Source of the DNA: Moniliophthora roreri
Lineage: Eukaryota; Basidiomycota; Agaricomycetes; Agaricales; Marasmiaceae
Direction: 5' to 3'
Assembly: GCA_001466705.2 (NCBI GenBank)
Contig: LATX02000241.1
Span: 124,001-188,000 of the forward strand
DNA length: 64,000 nt
A program made the translations under genes and the position numbers. Position 1 is the first letter of the stretch. Each line of letters begins with the position of its first letter. A model generated the notes under the pieces. It searched no databases. It had not been told where the DNA came from and saw only the letters and a program-made list of their open reading frames with translations. Positions 42,666 through 54,824 of this stretch are shown in pieces.

Positions 42666-44538
42666 TTATACAAAATTTCCCCTTCCCCTCCTCGCTCTAT
42701 CTGCTGGATGCGCACCCCGACTTCTAGCGTTACCGTACGCCCCCCGATAATTTGACTGCATATTCTGATGACCATTTACGAAACCCAGGCCTCGTCCTGG
42801 TCCAGAAGGAGTACCTCTGGATTGTCCTCGGGCTCCTGCCGGAAAATCACTTCGCTGTAACCCTCTGCCTCGTGGGGAAGGTGCCATAAAGCTTGGAGTG
42901 ATGGATTGGGCTGGATGGAAATCCCGGCCGCCTCTCGCTCGACTTTGTGAGTTATTGGCTGTACCTCTAGCTGTGTATTGACCACGTCCTCTATTCCCCG
43001 TGACGATAGGTCGATCATCTTGGGGTGTATAGATCGGTGCAGGGTTTATTGGGACGGGGCGTTCGACGGCACTTGCGTTCGGCATTCGCTCTTTCGCCTC
43101 CCTGTCGTGCTGTCTCGCCTCCTGAGAACGCTTCTTTCTCTCCTGGAATCCGGTTCTGTTGTGGTCAAGGGAGTGGTTTTGTGTAGGAGGAGGAGGAGGA
43201 CCCGGCGAAAGCATAGGTCCCACTGTAACAACTTGTTGTGCGACGGTATCACCATTCTGGCGCCTCTCCTTCTCCTGGAATCCGGTTCTGTTATGGTCAA
43301 GGGAGCGGTTTTGTGTAGGAGGAGGAGGAGGAAGTCCCGGCGAAAGCATAGGTCCCACTGTAACAACTTGTTGTGCGACAGTACCACCATTCTGGCTCCT
43401 CTCCTTCTCCTGTTTTTTCTTCTGTTTCAAATCCTCGAAGAATTTCCTTCTCCGTTGCCAGATCGGAACAATTATACATACATGGCAGAACCTCGGCTCG
43501 TCGTCCGAGCCGTACCAAGTGTCACCCGGATATGCGGTTGGTGATAGATTCCTTCGGCAGCCCGAACAGGGTCTTCTCGGCGCATTATCCTCATAAGTCA
43601 AGATTTCGAGAGGTAAGAAGGGGTTTGAACGAAAGGTGTTATCCCTCTGAGGCTGAAAATCTCCCCAGATAGTGATGTACCGCGCACTCTGCACGCTGAG
43701 CTCGTCGTCGATATAACCTGCAGCTTCGAAATGTGCGAGTAATAGATCAATGAGATACACGTCATTTGCTGCGTAGAAGAGATGCTTCTTTGAAAGAGGT
43801 CGTGTCATCCAAGAGTCGTGATCCACTTGAAAGGAGAGAGAAAAGAATTGAGTGTTTTTCCGCTGGCTGATTGTGCAATAATTTTTTTTTTTGCTATGAC
43901 TCACCATTCCCTTTTGCAGGCGCCGTCACTTTATGCTCGATCAACGCTCCACCTAAACCTTGCAGGAGTTGCAACTCGATGTACCTGCGCCGTTGTCGTG
44001 GGTTATTGATGCTTCCGGGTGAGAAGAGCCGCATCAATCTCTGCATCTGTTTGACCTCTCCCTCGCCTCTTCGCTCCCGTGATCTGATATCAGCCAACTG
44101 CAGATCTATAGTGTTTGGTAAAGCGACTCCATAGTCGTACCATATTGCGCAAAAGTCTTGTCGCCCGTCAAACACGACTTTTCGTTTATTCGTAGATAAA
44201 AGTAGAAGCCAAAGCGGCTCGAGGGACGACCCGTCGAGGCGCAAGATGTCGAAAACGTAGGTTTTGGGAATCGGTTCTGTCGCTCGGATAGAAATGAGCG
44301 AGAGCGCTCCACCTCGAGTGCCTAGATCCCTTCCCTCGCAATCTAAAATTAGCGTTCTAGATGCACCGAGGTCCGTTACGGCTGTCCGCAGTGTCTCCAC
44401 ATCGTCACAGAATGTAACGTCCTTTGGTAGTGGTGGTGTTGTTGTTGTTGTTTCCGACGACTGGGAAGTGACAACAGTGGGTTTCAATTTGAGATTGGAT
44501 GGATTTTGAGTTGATCCGTTCATATCGTCGTCTGCCAT
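42666..44538 (-). CDS. DEDDy 3'-5' exonuclease with zinc-ribbon-like and RG-rich tail
   Basis: Exon 1 is 44538-43905 and exon 2 is 43825-42666, 597 aa in all. An RNase D/WRN-type 3'-5' exonuclease domain occupies about residues 40-270: Exo I LILDCEGRDLG (D-x-E), Exo II around VVFDGRQDFCAIWYDYG, Exo III YAANDVYLIDLL (Y-x3-D). A C-x2-C (PCSGCRRNL) and a second C-x2-C (FCHVC) follow, zinc-ribbon-like. Next come two 44-residue repeats (ERSQNGGTVAQQVVTVGPML and ERRQNGDTVAQQVVTVGPML). The C-terminus is RG/RGG-rich (ARGGRDFHP, RGRGLQRSDF), typical of RNA binding. It likely trims or degrades RNA. Basidiomycete homologues of this domain order are common. The exact substrate is unknown. Confidence 0.85.
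43140..43400. repeat. Intragenic tandem duplication (about 130 bp, two copies)
   Basis: Within the exonuclease tail, TCCTGGAATCCGGTTCTGTT to CAACTTGTTGTGCGAC recurs after about 130 bp. It encodes the duplicated 44-residue proline-rich segment. Confidence 0.85.
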
Positions 44539-44941
44539 CTTTTTGACTGACGATTAACAAATCATTATTATTAAACATTGGCAACCATAAAAAAACACGT
44601 ACTCTCTCTCGAAAGTTCAACCGGAGATGATGGGTGTTACTGTTCAAGCAGGAAGGGGGAAGCATGAATGACACACGAGTCAGGACACCCTGTGTGGGCA
44701 AAAAAAGCCTAATTGATACCTTGGCACAGTGTCACGAGAGCATCCTGCAGGGGGCGACTGCGGCGATTAAGCTCTCAGAACCTTAGATGACGTTGGGCGG
44801 TGGTATAACGTATGCAATTTTTTTTCGTATAATACAACAACACATTCGAGAGAGACAAAATAGCTATATCCTGAAGAATTTTCAGACTTGCAAGAGTCCA
44901 TTTCAAGGGAGAGCGCTCACAAAAAAAAAAAAAAAAAAAGT
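44539..44941. other. Intergenic segment with 19-A run
   Basis: There is no supported gene. A run of about 19 A occurs at 44921-44939, right downstream of the secreted-protein stop codon on the minus strand. Confidence 0.6.
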
Positions 44942-45376
44942 TCAACGAGTCGCAGTAACAAATACCGTGCTTGTACGAGGACCGCAGTTGCACGGGTCAT
45001 TCGGCGCACTAGTCGTAGTTGGCACAGGCGTGGATGGAATGGTCACTGTCTTTGTGATAGTTGCATTCGGTGCGCAGGAGCAAGTGATTGGTGGATTCGT
45101 AGTAGTAGTCGTGCGAGTTATCGTCGTAGTTAGAGTAATCGCATCGTCACTCGTGCCTCCGGTCCACGTTGTTGACGTTGCTTCCGGCGTGCCGAAAGTG
45201 AAAGTGATGCAGGTGGTGGTACCAGCGTCAGATTCGGTGTTCGTTGTAAAGCCCCACTGTGGGGCCTGCGAGATTAAGAATCGGAAGTCAGTTAATGCGA
45301 GCGATAGCAATTAATAGGTACTAACTGCATGCACTCCGGCAAATAGGGCAAGGAGGGAGAGGTTGATAGCCTTCAT
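44942..45376 (-). CDS. Secreted Thr-rich protein with Cys pairs
   Basis: Exon 1 (45376-45326) encodes a 17-residue signal peptide, MKAINLSLLALFAGVHA. A 60-bp intron (GTTAGT to CGCAG) leads in phase to exon 2 (45265-44942). The mature protein (about 107 aa) is rich in Thr (TLTTTITRTTTTTNPP) and has CSCAPN and CNCGP motifs, about five Cys. It is likely an O-mannosylated cell-wall or secreted protein; no family is recognised. The total is about 124 aa. Confidence 0.75.
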
Positions 45377-45917
45377 GATGACCGCCTGTGTGTCCTGGGT
45401 TCCATGATTAGGCCCAGCCTTTATATCTCGAATGATGGAGGTGACTTGATCTAGATTTCCCAAATTACGGTTAAAACTTCGGTTGAAGCTGTCATCGTGA
45501 ACAATGATGAGAGACCGAAAATCACCCGTATACATTATCCCCGACTGCAGTCTGCTATTTCCTCTCAGACTCTTGCGAACCTTGGCATGAAGTTTGATGA
45601 GACTCTGTGTCCAGAGAAAAGGGTTTAAGCTGCAACAAACCCAAGACGAAAGAAGGGAGAGAGAGGATGTTTCCATACTTCACGGTCAGGAACGCCGAAA
45701 GCAAAGGTCCAGAGGAGTCGATGTCAATACAAAAAAAAGTGCGATGTATTCAGTTGAAATGTCGTTCGGAAGCTCAGGCCCAGCAAAATCTTGGCAAAAA
45801 CTGAATGATTTCACCGTCCATTTATTTCAGCAAGTGAGAAATGATACACAAATGCCCCTGGATCATGCGAGTCAATCATATCGTCTGAACCACGGGAAAA
45901 TGAACACACACAGTTTC
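45377..45917. other. Intergenic segment
   Basis: I found no gene here that I can support; a short plus-strand ORF near 45600 has no recognisable motif. Confidence 0.5.
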
Positions 45918-47248
45918 TCATAATAAAGGCCTCGCTTCGTTCTCATCATCTCTCGCTTTACCCCACCACCTTTCTGTAGCCTTCATCCGAATAGTAACAT
46001 TTGGCAAACTGCTCGTTCGGGAGAATACACGCTTGGGTTTCCCCTTGGCAACCCAGCTGTTGGCTCTCGGTTCATATGAAGTTGATACTTCGATGGTGAG
46101 GGTGACCCGTTGTTGCCTCGGTAACAACAGAGAATAAAGGTATGGATCAAGGACACTTTTGATGACAGAGTCATCGAGAGATGGAAGCGGTGTCGGTGGG
46201 TGAACATGTCGAAGATGAAGATGAATCCTTTGTAGTCTCGGAGCACGAGTGACCGTCGTTGTTTCCGATAAAACGGATATGAGGGTATGAGCGCTCTTCA
46301 CGCCCATGACTTGGAGTCGAATGAGATTGGGGAACAGAGAATTGTTGGTACCTGAAAGGAAATAGCAGCATGTTCAAACAGAGCACAATGCACGGATAGA
46401 CTTTGGCAAGACAAACCTAACGAGTTGAAAGAGCCCAACTCCAGAGTGAGCGAGGTTATGCTTTGGAAGGAGAGAGCAAAGTCGCGCAACAAGTCATGAT
46501 TAATGTGATTCGATGCCAATCGAAGGTGGGTCGGTTCATACATTCGCATCGCCGGATTGAGGATACACTTGTGAATGATCTCTGTACCAATCGGACACAG
46601 GCTTAGTTTTCGCAGCTGCGGGACAGCAACGGAACCCTCAAGCTTGGAAGCGAGTTTGGAAGCAAATGCGGATAAAAAGAGACTGGTCCCTTCACGAATC
46701 GTAAAAACTCGCGTCATGTTCACATTGTGTAAACATAAGGTTCGTATGTTTGGAGACCGAAGGCCCAAAAACGCCTCCAACTCGTCTTCGTTTGAGATGA
46801 GCGGTCCGTCGAGTAGTAGCGTTTCCAGCAGGGGACTCCGGGCGATTAGCGCAGTAAGATGCCCGTTTTCGTCCATAAACCTATTCCAATGGACCTCCAG
46901 GAAGCGCAATTCGCGAAATGGCAGTGAGGAAACGATAGGATTCACGATCTGATAGAGGAAGTCGTGGTCTATTGTCGTAGGACTGACGTCTAGCGTAAAC
47001 CTCTCGACGCAGCCAATGAGACCTGGGGTGTACGTCATACGAGTGACAAACAGTATAAAGTCTTGCGAGCGTGTCCTGGCCTCGTGTTTTGATATTGAGC
47101 TGGATAACCTGAAGGATATCGAACGAAGAAGATGACGGCGGGTGTACGTTGTCCAGACTCTGCATACAAGAGAGCAATGTTTCAGCGAGTTTAAGCAGTT
47201 GGAGAGGTTATCGATAATGAGGGTGATGAGTTCCGGTGGGAGGTTCAT
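45918..47248 (-). CDS. F-box protein (second)
   Basis: Exon 1 runs from 47248 (MNLPPELITLIIDNLSNCLN) to 46417 and exon 2 from 46351 to 45918, 421 aa. The F-box occupies about residues 1-45 (LPPELITLIIDNL ... LKHCSLVCRVWTTYTRRHL). Later segments are Leu-rich (LRFLEVHWNRF, SPLLETLLLDG, IRTLCLHNVNM, VPQLRKLSLCP, LFPNLIRLQVMG), resembling degenerate LRRs. Such proteins select substrates for SCF complexes. An alternative ATG 25 codons upstream exists but the F-box begins right at 47248. It is unlike the F-box protein at 40899 outside the F-box. Confidence 0.75.
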
Positions 47249-49618
47249 TTGTATCTGCACGGCGTGCCCAGCCTGGACAGTATGGATTGTCAGCTGAGTA
47301 AAAAGATGAATCGTTTGACACATACCGATGTTTTCGACAGAGTTGCGTATCCTGTTGATAGAGGAAGTGCGTATATTATACAGGACGACTGCGAGCTAGA
47401 TGTATGAATACGTCATTTTGATGGGCACGTGAACGAGACTCCACATGCGTGTACACGTGAATTTTCCGTTTCGGGTAAACGACGGACCGAGGCAGAGCGA
47501 GTGAAAAAGACGGCCGTACTTGAAATCAGTGAGTCATTTCTTGTTCTTGCCTTTCGTTTCACTAGTATCGGTTAGCCCGATTAACCCCGATTTCAACGCC
47601 ATCTACAAAACACTTGGCTTGAAGCATAATCATATGATTTTCTTCGGAACCGTCCACGTCAGTCTGAGTTGCCGCGTTGCTTTTCTCTTCTCGACCACCA
47701 TGCCCTGTACGTGTACCCTTCAGATATGTCCTCACCTTCCAAGTCTTTTTTCATCGCTAGAGGTGTATGGCACACTTGAGAAATGCGCACTCTGATCATT
47801 GGGCGAGTAGCGTTAATAGGGGCTATTATGAGTGAGTACATAGTTTGGTCTAGGAACCCAGCTTATTTTACAGGAGTATTGACAGCTAAAGGCGAGCTAA
47901 AGGTACCCATGAATTCATAGAGCCAAATCCAGCGTCCTGAAATCTATGCCCAAGTTTCGGTATACGAACGTCTTCGACTTCCAACAAGACGCTTCTCTAT
48001 GGTTATGCAGGTATGTGCCCTTGATCCGCTTGCTTCCATGATATTCATGTACTTCTCCTCCAGTTGATAGTCAATTCGCTAAAGACCCACAGGCCCAATT
48101 AGCATGCGTATGTATGTTTCATGCTTCTATTCAGCTACGTCTGATAACCTACATTTCTCCAGCATATTATTTCGCAAATTCTCTCCCGCATATCCTGCGG
48201 GGCTGGTGGTACATATACTGGTACCCAGAACGAGTGTATTCGATTCTACTTTCATATCGAGTGAAATCGAGCGTAAACGAGAAACGAATATCGTAAAAAA
48301 ATATACATTTTTCTTTCTACCTTGTGACACTTCTCTCCGCCTCAGTTTCACTCGAATCCAAGGGCTCCTTAGGCCAAATCTTCCCCCTGATTTCGAGCGA
48401 CGTCGAGCCAGAGCGAGAATTTAGGGCATAAAGCCATTTTCTCGTTTTCACTCGTTCTGCCTCAATCCGGCTCGACGGACCTTTCAGTGGGAACGTTCAT
48501 TGGTGCTCGAAATTTGCACCCCGAATAAGAGGTGGAGGTAGACGATCGTCGTATGGCTGTAAATCAGTAGTTACGCCCGTCTCTGTTTCCGAAAGGTCCT
48601 CCATGAGCAATCATTACAGTATGTTACAGTGACAGAGATATCGTACCTGTTCTCGACTTTCCGTATATGGATATGGATACGGATACGGATACGGATACGG
48701 CGAACAGCCCCAAGTTACACGCCTTCTCATCTACCCCTCGCTTCACTCTGCCATTTTAGGCAAATCTCATACGCACGGTAAACTTCCGAGACCGAGAGAC
48801 AGACGAATCGTCTGCGGTACTCGTTTAAACTTCCCCTCGGCTGCTATTCCCCGGTTGACACATACCCGAGTAGGTGATACTTTGAGAGTCAGCGTGACTC
48901 ATTGATGTCTTGGTTCCAACATAGAGCATAGTTTAGAGTGACATGGTCATCAATCAATGAGGGCGGGTTACCTCACGGAAGATGATAGAAATGGACGACA
49001 AGGTTTTTCAGCTTTGGAGTTCAAGATACTGTTGCCATATGGGAGAGTGCAGATGTCAAGGAAGGAATATTCTGCATGGAGTTGAGTTTGGGGAAGACAT
49101 GGTGCAGACTCATCATGAGACCTGATCAAACAGAAGCATTGGATTACTTGTTGATAATAAGTGATACAAGAGTTGAACCCGTTAGTCACCCGATCATTTC
49201 GGCATTTTCTGGCTTTGACCTTTCCATAGGTGAAAGGTCATGCTTGAATGGTTATACTGCTACCAATATCCGATGCCAATATGTCAGTAGTGGTCCACTC
49301 ACTTTCAGAAAGATGAAGGACTGTGCAAGCCAGACAAGGAGTTACTGGCATTTCGGCAACGGAGTCTAGCCATGGAGGTCTAGCCTTTTTACCTACAGCA
49401 TTTCGGCCCAGAAGGCCACAAAAAATGCCGGAATAGCCGGTAATAATACTAAATGTTTGAAGACGCCTTCTACGGGGGCCTTATTAAATACTACCTGTTA
49501 AATCTTGAATACTGGTGCTGTTGACCTTGGATCACTTTCAGTATGGCTATGCAAGTCTTCTCAGAGGTATTTAAGAACTCTCTTCATGAGACACTTCTGC
49601 CTATCACCAACATATATC
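47249..49618. other. Long intergenic segment
   Basis: No gene is supported. It contains a GGATAC hexamer microsatellite (48664-48700) and a palindrome-rich motif near 49370-49430 (TTTACCTACAGCATTTCGG) that recurs near 56165-56190. From about 48900 CpG becomes rare, marking the start of a CpG-poor island. Confidence 0.55.
48664..48700. repeat. GGATAC microsatellite
   Basis: About six copies of GGATA(C/T) occur in tandem. Confidence 0.85.
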
Positions 49619-50769
49619 ATGGTTCAAGTTAACATCTTTGAACAGTCTCTCTATGTTGCTATCACACTTGCCAACATCTTCTTTGGTTTGTTCATTTATT
49701 TCAGCTTCTCATGGCTCTCACTGCTAACATTACTTGAACAGGGATGGAACTATTACTAGCTGTCTCCACTATCCATCTCCTTGTTAATCACTCTCAGTGT
49801 ACCAGAAAACAAAAGACCTTCAACACATGCTTCATCATAGCTATCTTGCTCACTCAAGCATTTGCATTGATATCCCATGATGCAATAGGATATTACATGT
49901 GGTTAGAAGATCGAGATCTTCCTGAAGGTCCAATGGCATATCATGCCAGATCCACAAAGAGCTGGAACACTATTACTGGTGTTGCTGCAATTGAATTGAC
50001 CAATCTTATGAGTAATTCACTTTTGGTGAGTCTCATACTACCACTTTACTTCCTTTGAGTACTGACCTGGCTTTCAAATGGCAGATATATCGATGCTATA
50101 TCATCTGGAACTCCAACATCCTAGTAATCATCCTTCCTGTCATTGTGTACTTCTTTGCCAATGGTGGGTCTTTCTTGTTTTTCCATCACATGCTCATGCT
50201 CACAATATGTTTACCATATAGCTATGGCTATAATGACTCTAGTTGAAAGCCCCGGCTCATCCATCTCCTCTCCACATAAATCCATCCAATTTCTTGTCCT
50301 GTGGATAATTACCACAACAAGCCTCAATGTCCTCCTGACTGCTCTTATCTCATTTCCCATACTCTCAGCTCGACGGCAACTTCTCAAGCTAAATATCACA
50401 CCACCAAATTCACATATGGGGGTTATAGCTATACTCCTGGAGACTGCATTGCCATTTCCCATACTGGGTATACTATCTGCTATATTGGTAGCCAAGGGCA
50501 CTGGGGTGTGTGTAATTTTTGTGATGCTTTGGTCTGTATATGCTGTATGTCAAGTTGAATTCCTTTCTGTTATTGATTTACTGACAGACTCACAGGGAAT
50601 TGCACCCCTCCTTATAATCTATCATGCTGTGAAGAGGACAGCCCATTCAAATGAGGATAATGAAACTTACAGTGCTATGAGGTTTGCAGTACCAATGATG
50701 GAGGTGGTAACTACAGATTCAACATCAGCAAGAGTGGAAAGCCTTCTTCCAACTGCAATGCCAATTTGA
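49619..50769 (+). CDS. Multi-pass membrane protein, family A, in a CpG-poor island
   Basis: Five exons are phase-consistent: 49619-49685, 49742-50025, 50085-50163, 50222-50544, 50596-50769, giving about 308 aa. Family motifs are kept: EDRDLPEGPMAYHARS (altered EHRDFPGGP), IYRCYIIWNSNI, SLNVLLTALISFPIL, ALPFPILGILSAIL and IAPLLIIYHAVKRTAH. The last two show divergence (YHAVKRTAH for YRVAKGTAW). About seven membrane segments are predicted by eye. The gene is outside the 21-32 kb cluster and its DNA is CpG-poor, unlike its paralogues, which suggests past methylation and C-to-T decay. It may still be functional: splice sites and the frame are intact. Confidence 0.75.
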
Positions 50770-51271
50770 GTTCTTTCTGATATGATTTATCTCATTGAAT
50801 ATTAGTTGGATTGTAAACTTTCAAAGAACTATGTGTTATATTTTGAATATACTATACTATGATATATTTACATGAAAAATGGCCACATGCAAGGACTCAG
50901 TATTCAAAAAAAATCCACATAATTGAGCAACCTTGCTTATAAACAGGATTATGTGTTCCTAACACTCTCAAGAGGTAAAGTTAAAATGGTATCTGCAATT
51001 AGAGTTTTGCTTCAAGTCAGTGAGATTTCATTCTAAAAATAGAGAGAGCTTACGCCGTTGATATACCGCTCTGCTTCAAACCATTGATGGAAAGCCTGAT
51101 GCCACCGATGCCATTGATAGTACCAGCCCTGCATATGATCAGATGATGGTGCTACAGATATGGTATTTAACAAAGGAATTCACCTTACAACGATGTCCGC
51201 CTGGACATCAAGGGTGCCAGTTCTACAATAAAGATGCGTCAGTGCACTGTTTCAAGGTACTGATTCTGGAC
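50770..51271. other. Intergenic segment, end of CpG-poor island
   Basis: The segment is AT-rich, with no gene. CpG frequency returns to normal from about 51360. Confidence 0.5.
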
Positions 51272-51741
51272 TTACTCAACAAGCAAACCAATCTGTGTCT
51301 GATTCAGAAAACCATCTATGATCCTAGTCAAAGTCTTCTCTGCAAGACTGGGGACAACAACAGGTGAGTTGAATTTGTTATCAATGGCGAGATAATTCGT
51401 TCCGTTGAGCCCGCCTTTCGCCGAGATGCTTTCGACAGTGAACTCGACGATAAGAGGGTTCTTGACTGTTGAAAGAGGTTAGCTACAATAATTACACTAT
51501 GAAGAGAAGCTGTACCTGTTAGGTCAACATCAACCAAGTTCTTCTGCAATGACGTTTGGGTAAGAAACACGTCGATGTGTTCCAGCCATCCAATTTGGAG
51601 CGCATTAGTCACGTCTCCGATAGACAATCCGCCAAGTTCAGCTGGTCGGGCGTCGGTAGAAACAGGAGACGATAAAATCCCAACTATCAAGAGTCCAAAG
51701 CAAGCGATAAAGGCGACGGGGAAGCGGTTCAACATCTTCAA
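51272..51741 (-). CDS. Secreted LEA-like small protein
   Basis: Exon 1 is 51741-51516, and exon 2 is 51465-51272, 139 aa. An N-terminal signal peptide (LNRFPVAFIACFGLLIVGIL) is followed by a mature domain with KNPLIVEFTVESISAKGGLN, NGTNYLAIDNKFNSPVVVP and a hydrophobic end. The 'NPL...' beta-strand pattern resembles LEA_2-type folds, and similar secreted proteins are widespread in agaricomycetes, but I cannot name a family with certainty. A 3' contiguous AT-rich DNA block begins just past its stop. Confidence 0.65.
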
Positions 51742-52695
51742 AGTACAGGTGAATGGCGTTGAATAGGTGAGTTGTTTTATACTGCTTCCTCAGCGCTTGA
51801 TGTCAACGAAAATAGACTAAGGGCGGGTTGTCAACGCCGAGAGCAGGAAGAAAATTGCCGCGTTATGAGGTCGAGGCGCCACCTAGCTAGGGTGCTCTAT
51901 CGATTCAAGATGAGGCGTGAATTGCAGAACAGAGCACAAGCTTTGGTGTACGTGGCGATGTCATAAATAATATGATAGCTTGTGTTGGACTTGGGGTTTG
52001 AGACGTCTTAGCCAGTATCCAGAATCGCATGAACGTCGAATGCTATCTGGCCCAAGCTACGATTATTTTGAGTCTTGACCAACCTGAGCAAGTATATCAG
52101 CGCAGCAATTTGAATTCCGCAGCTGAGGAATGAAAACGCCGGCGGCCGAGTACGATTGAACTCTGATAATGATCAAGTATTACAATTGTAGAATTCAGAA
52201 CTCGCCGTAAAATGACTAGGGTATATGCGTCGTCGTCAGCGGTCGAGGTTCGAGAAAAAGGCAAGAAGTCTAAATTTGGCTGCGTATTTGGAGTCTAGGC
52301 CTTGCTTATCGTGACGTCATTCACCAGCAAGATTCCGACTTTAGCCTCTTGCTCTCAACGCTCATCCGAGTTCAAGGGATCCTTCGTTTTACACTTCTCT
52401 CGAAATATTGAAGGATGTCCTGACCCCATGATGAGCGGTTGATCTGTCAATTATATTCTATGGGAGCACAGAATGCTCCTTGAATTCAATTTTGACACTA
52501 CCAGGCACTCGGTCGACACATTTTGGCTTGGGTACGTCTGTCTTCAGGGATGCTGGTATTGTCTTGCAGAGCTGGTCCCTCCTTCATATTACATATAAAT
52601 CTACCCTGTGCCAATTTAATGGACCGCACTCATTGCGCCTGGCAGATATAAGCCGAGTCAAGCATTGGAATGCCACACGGTGCCCTTTCTCCCCT
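51742..52695. other. Intergenic segment
   Basis: No gene is supported. It ends with the hydrophobin promoter. Confidence 0.5.
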
Positions 52696-53215
52696 ATGCC
52701 CGCAATGTTCTTGCCACTGTTCGCAGTTCTTTCTGGGAGCATCCTTGCCGCTGCCACACCCACTGCCAGTAAAATCTCCTGTTTTGTTGCTGATGCTAAC
52801 AAACTTTGCGACAGACGATTGTGTTCGACACTCGCGCTATCAACCTTGAAACCCGGGACCTCAAACCTGCGAGTCAATGTCCTCCGGTTCAGCTTCAGTG
52901 CTGTGACACCATTGAACGACGTGCCTATAACAAAATAGATACTGACACCCCAAACCAGGCTGACTCTACACAAGTTTCCACTGTCCTGGGACTTCTAGGC
53001 GTCTCTGTAGCAGACGGATCCACGAAATGTGGATTGACATGCACACAAATATCGCAAGTTGGCGAAAAAAAGTGCGATAAGAATGCAGTTTGCTGTACGA
53101 TCGTTGGATGGGTAAGGATTTGTTCCCTTGAAAGTCAGTTGAAGATGTACTGACAAAATTGGCGTAGAATGGTGTCCTCTCAATTGATTGTGAGCCTGTG
53201 GATCTCACAAAGTAA
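52696..53215 (+). CDS. Class I hydrophobin, with a reading-frame discrepancy at exon 1
   Basis: Hydrophobins self-assemble at water-air interfaces on aerial hyphae. Exon 1 encodes a signal peptide (MFLPLFAVLSGSILAAATPT). Exon 2 has the Cys pattern SQC-x6-CC ... GLTC ... KKC-x5-CC and exon 3 (53168-53215) ends with SIDCEPVDLTK, the last Cys. One extra Cys (STKCGLTC) is present. Introns 52769-52814 (with a GCTAAC branch site) and 53112-53167 have good ends. However, exon 1 ends in phase 1 whereas exon 2 must be read in phase 0, so the start exon and the Cys domain do not join as sequenced. A one-base indel, a sequencing error, or a pseudogene would explain it. Confidence 0.8.
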
Positions 53216-53394
53216 AGGACCGGACATGGGGATGTCAGGAGGATTTTTCCATGATGCTGCATCAATACTTTTTCGCAGAGATGCCTCGCAGACAAAATAG
53301 TCAAACGATTTGGATTAATCCACTAGTCTTAATACATGTTACAATTCTGCTCGAACACAGTAGATACAGACACCCTTGTTTGTTCCGGTATTTC

Positions 53395-54824
53395 CTACCA
53401 ATATTCTGACTTTGCTTGCTTCTTCAGAGACGGAACTGTGCTGAAAGCAGGGGTATACGTTGTAAATTCCGATTCCTTTGAAATATCGATGACTGGATTG
53501 AGATCGATATATGTATCTCTTCCTTGAATTGATGCGATGGAGCTCTCTACGTCGTCAAAGCTGATTCCCAGAGCCACACGGACGATGATAGCAGTCGGCA
53601 TCATTCCCTTCAATAAAGGAAAAACAGGAATCAGACGAGAGTCAATCTTTCTTCTAATAACGAAGCGTACCGATATAACAGACCACGACCGAATACTGAA
53701 ATCGACGAGTCCAGAGTCGACACTGTAATGGGTCAGAGTCAAACCCAAGACGAGGAGAAGCAATGCCGCGTAGATGATTCCGGACTCCAAACTGTGCTCA
53801 CTGTCAGTAGGCGCTTGGCGTCACTGAAGGGGGGGAGGGCTTTTACCTGATTGCGATTAACGTCTTATACATGGACATCGGCCTCGGACCTAGATATGTC
53901 TTTGCATTGCGACTCATTTTATAAATCCGGAATGCTGAAATTTTTTAATATGAGTAATTTATTCATCGTGTCCGTATCGTGTCGCAAATACCTATGAGAC
54001 TGGACAGCAGTAGATTATTGAACGCGGTGGCCCCGGCTAAGACGTTCTGAATTACGGCGCTGCCAAAGAAGGCCATCATGGCGAGAGCAGTAACTAATAG
54101 AAAAGTCAGCTGCCCATATACACCCGTTGTAGGTGAAAGAAGTATTCTCACAGTGGGAGCCAATGTATGCAAATAGGGGAAGAACAATGATCTTCCAGCG
54201 CCGTCCCCACACGATGTAGCACCGAGATAGCTATGAGGTGATTTAGAAGGTCTCCGAGACTCGGACTTTAGTTACTGACCAAGATGGCATCTGCGGTGGC
54301 ACTGTATGATTCTTCCGTGAGCGCGGGAGAAGAATTAGAAAGGACGGGAATCACGTACTTGGATGCTAGAATCATCATGAAATGGGCAACTTGCAGATTC
54401 GCCCTGGATTGAAATGAGCTCGTAGGTACGGCACTGGTATAACATGACGTACTGTGTTTTAGAATAATTCTCGATCCTTGCCAAAGCCAAGATGTCGTAT
54501 GCCGTAGTCAGTGCAACATCTGCAGTGCACAACAAAAACTGCAAAATCATTGCTACCAAAAGACGATGGTAACGCCCTTGTTTCCTCGTTAAAAGAATGT
54601 GGACGCATATTCCAAACATCTCGACGTAGAGACCTTGATCCCATTGGCATTCACAATTAGTTGTGTCGCTTTCACGATCGGGTTTTAGGAACTCACCATA
54701 GAGAAGGAACTGTAGCTGGTAGCAGAGGGCTGTTAGTTCATCAGCAGGTTTTGAACGACTGAAAACTCACAGAAGTTCCTGCCTTCAGGTACACGTAGGC
54801 TCCCGTAGTACCAAACTTCCACAT
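53395..54824 (-). CDS. Multi-pass membrane protein, family B
   Basis: The start at 54824 reads MWKFGTTGAYVYLKAGTS. Short exons follow: 54824-54771, 54715-54697, 54633 onward (VEMFGICVHILLTRKQGRYH, ILQFLLCTADVALTTAYDIL), an NATADAIL exon, RCYIVWGRRWKIIVLPLFAY, a MMAFFGSAVIQNVLAGATAF exon, ESGIIYAALLLLVLGLTLTH, and a last exon MMPTAIIVRVALGISFDDVE. It ends at 53395. Seven hydrophobic segments are visible. The protein shares gene structure and motifs with the gene at 62532 and general layout with family A. I know of no function for these agaricomycete proteins. Some exon edges are inferred from the paralogue. Confidence 0.7.

Noticed and set aside
44921..44939. Poly-A run as tail of a retroposed gene
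   Set aside because: The neighbouring secreted-protein gene keeps its intron and lies on the other strand, so the run is a simple homopolymer.
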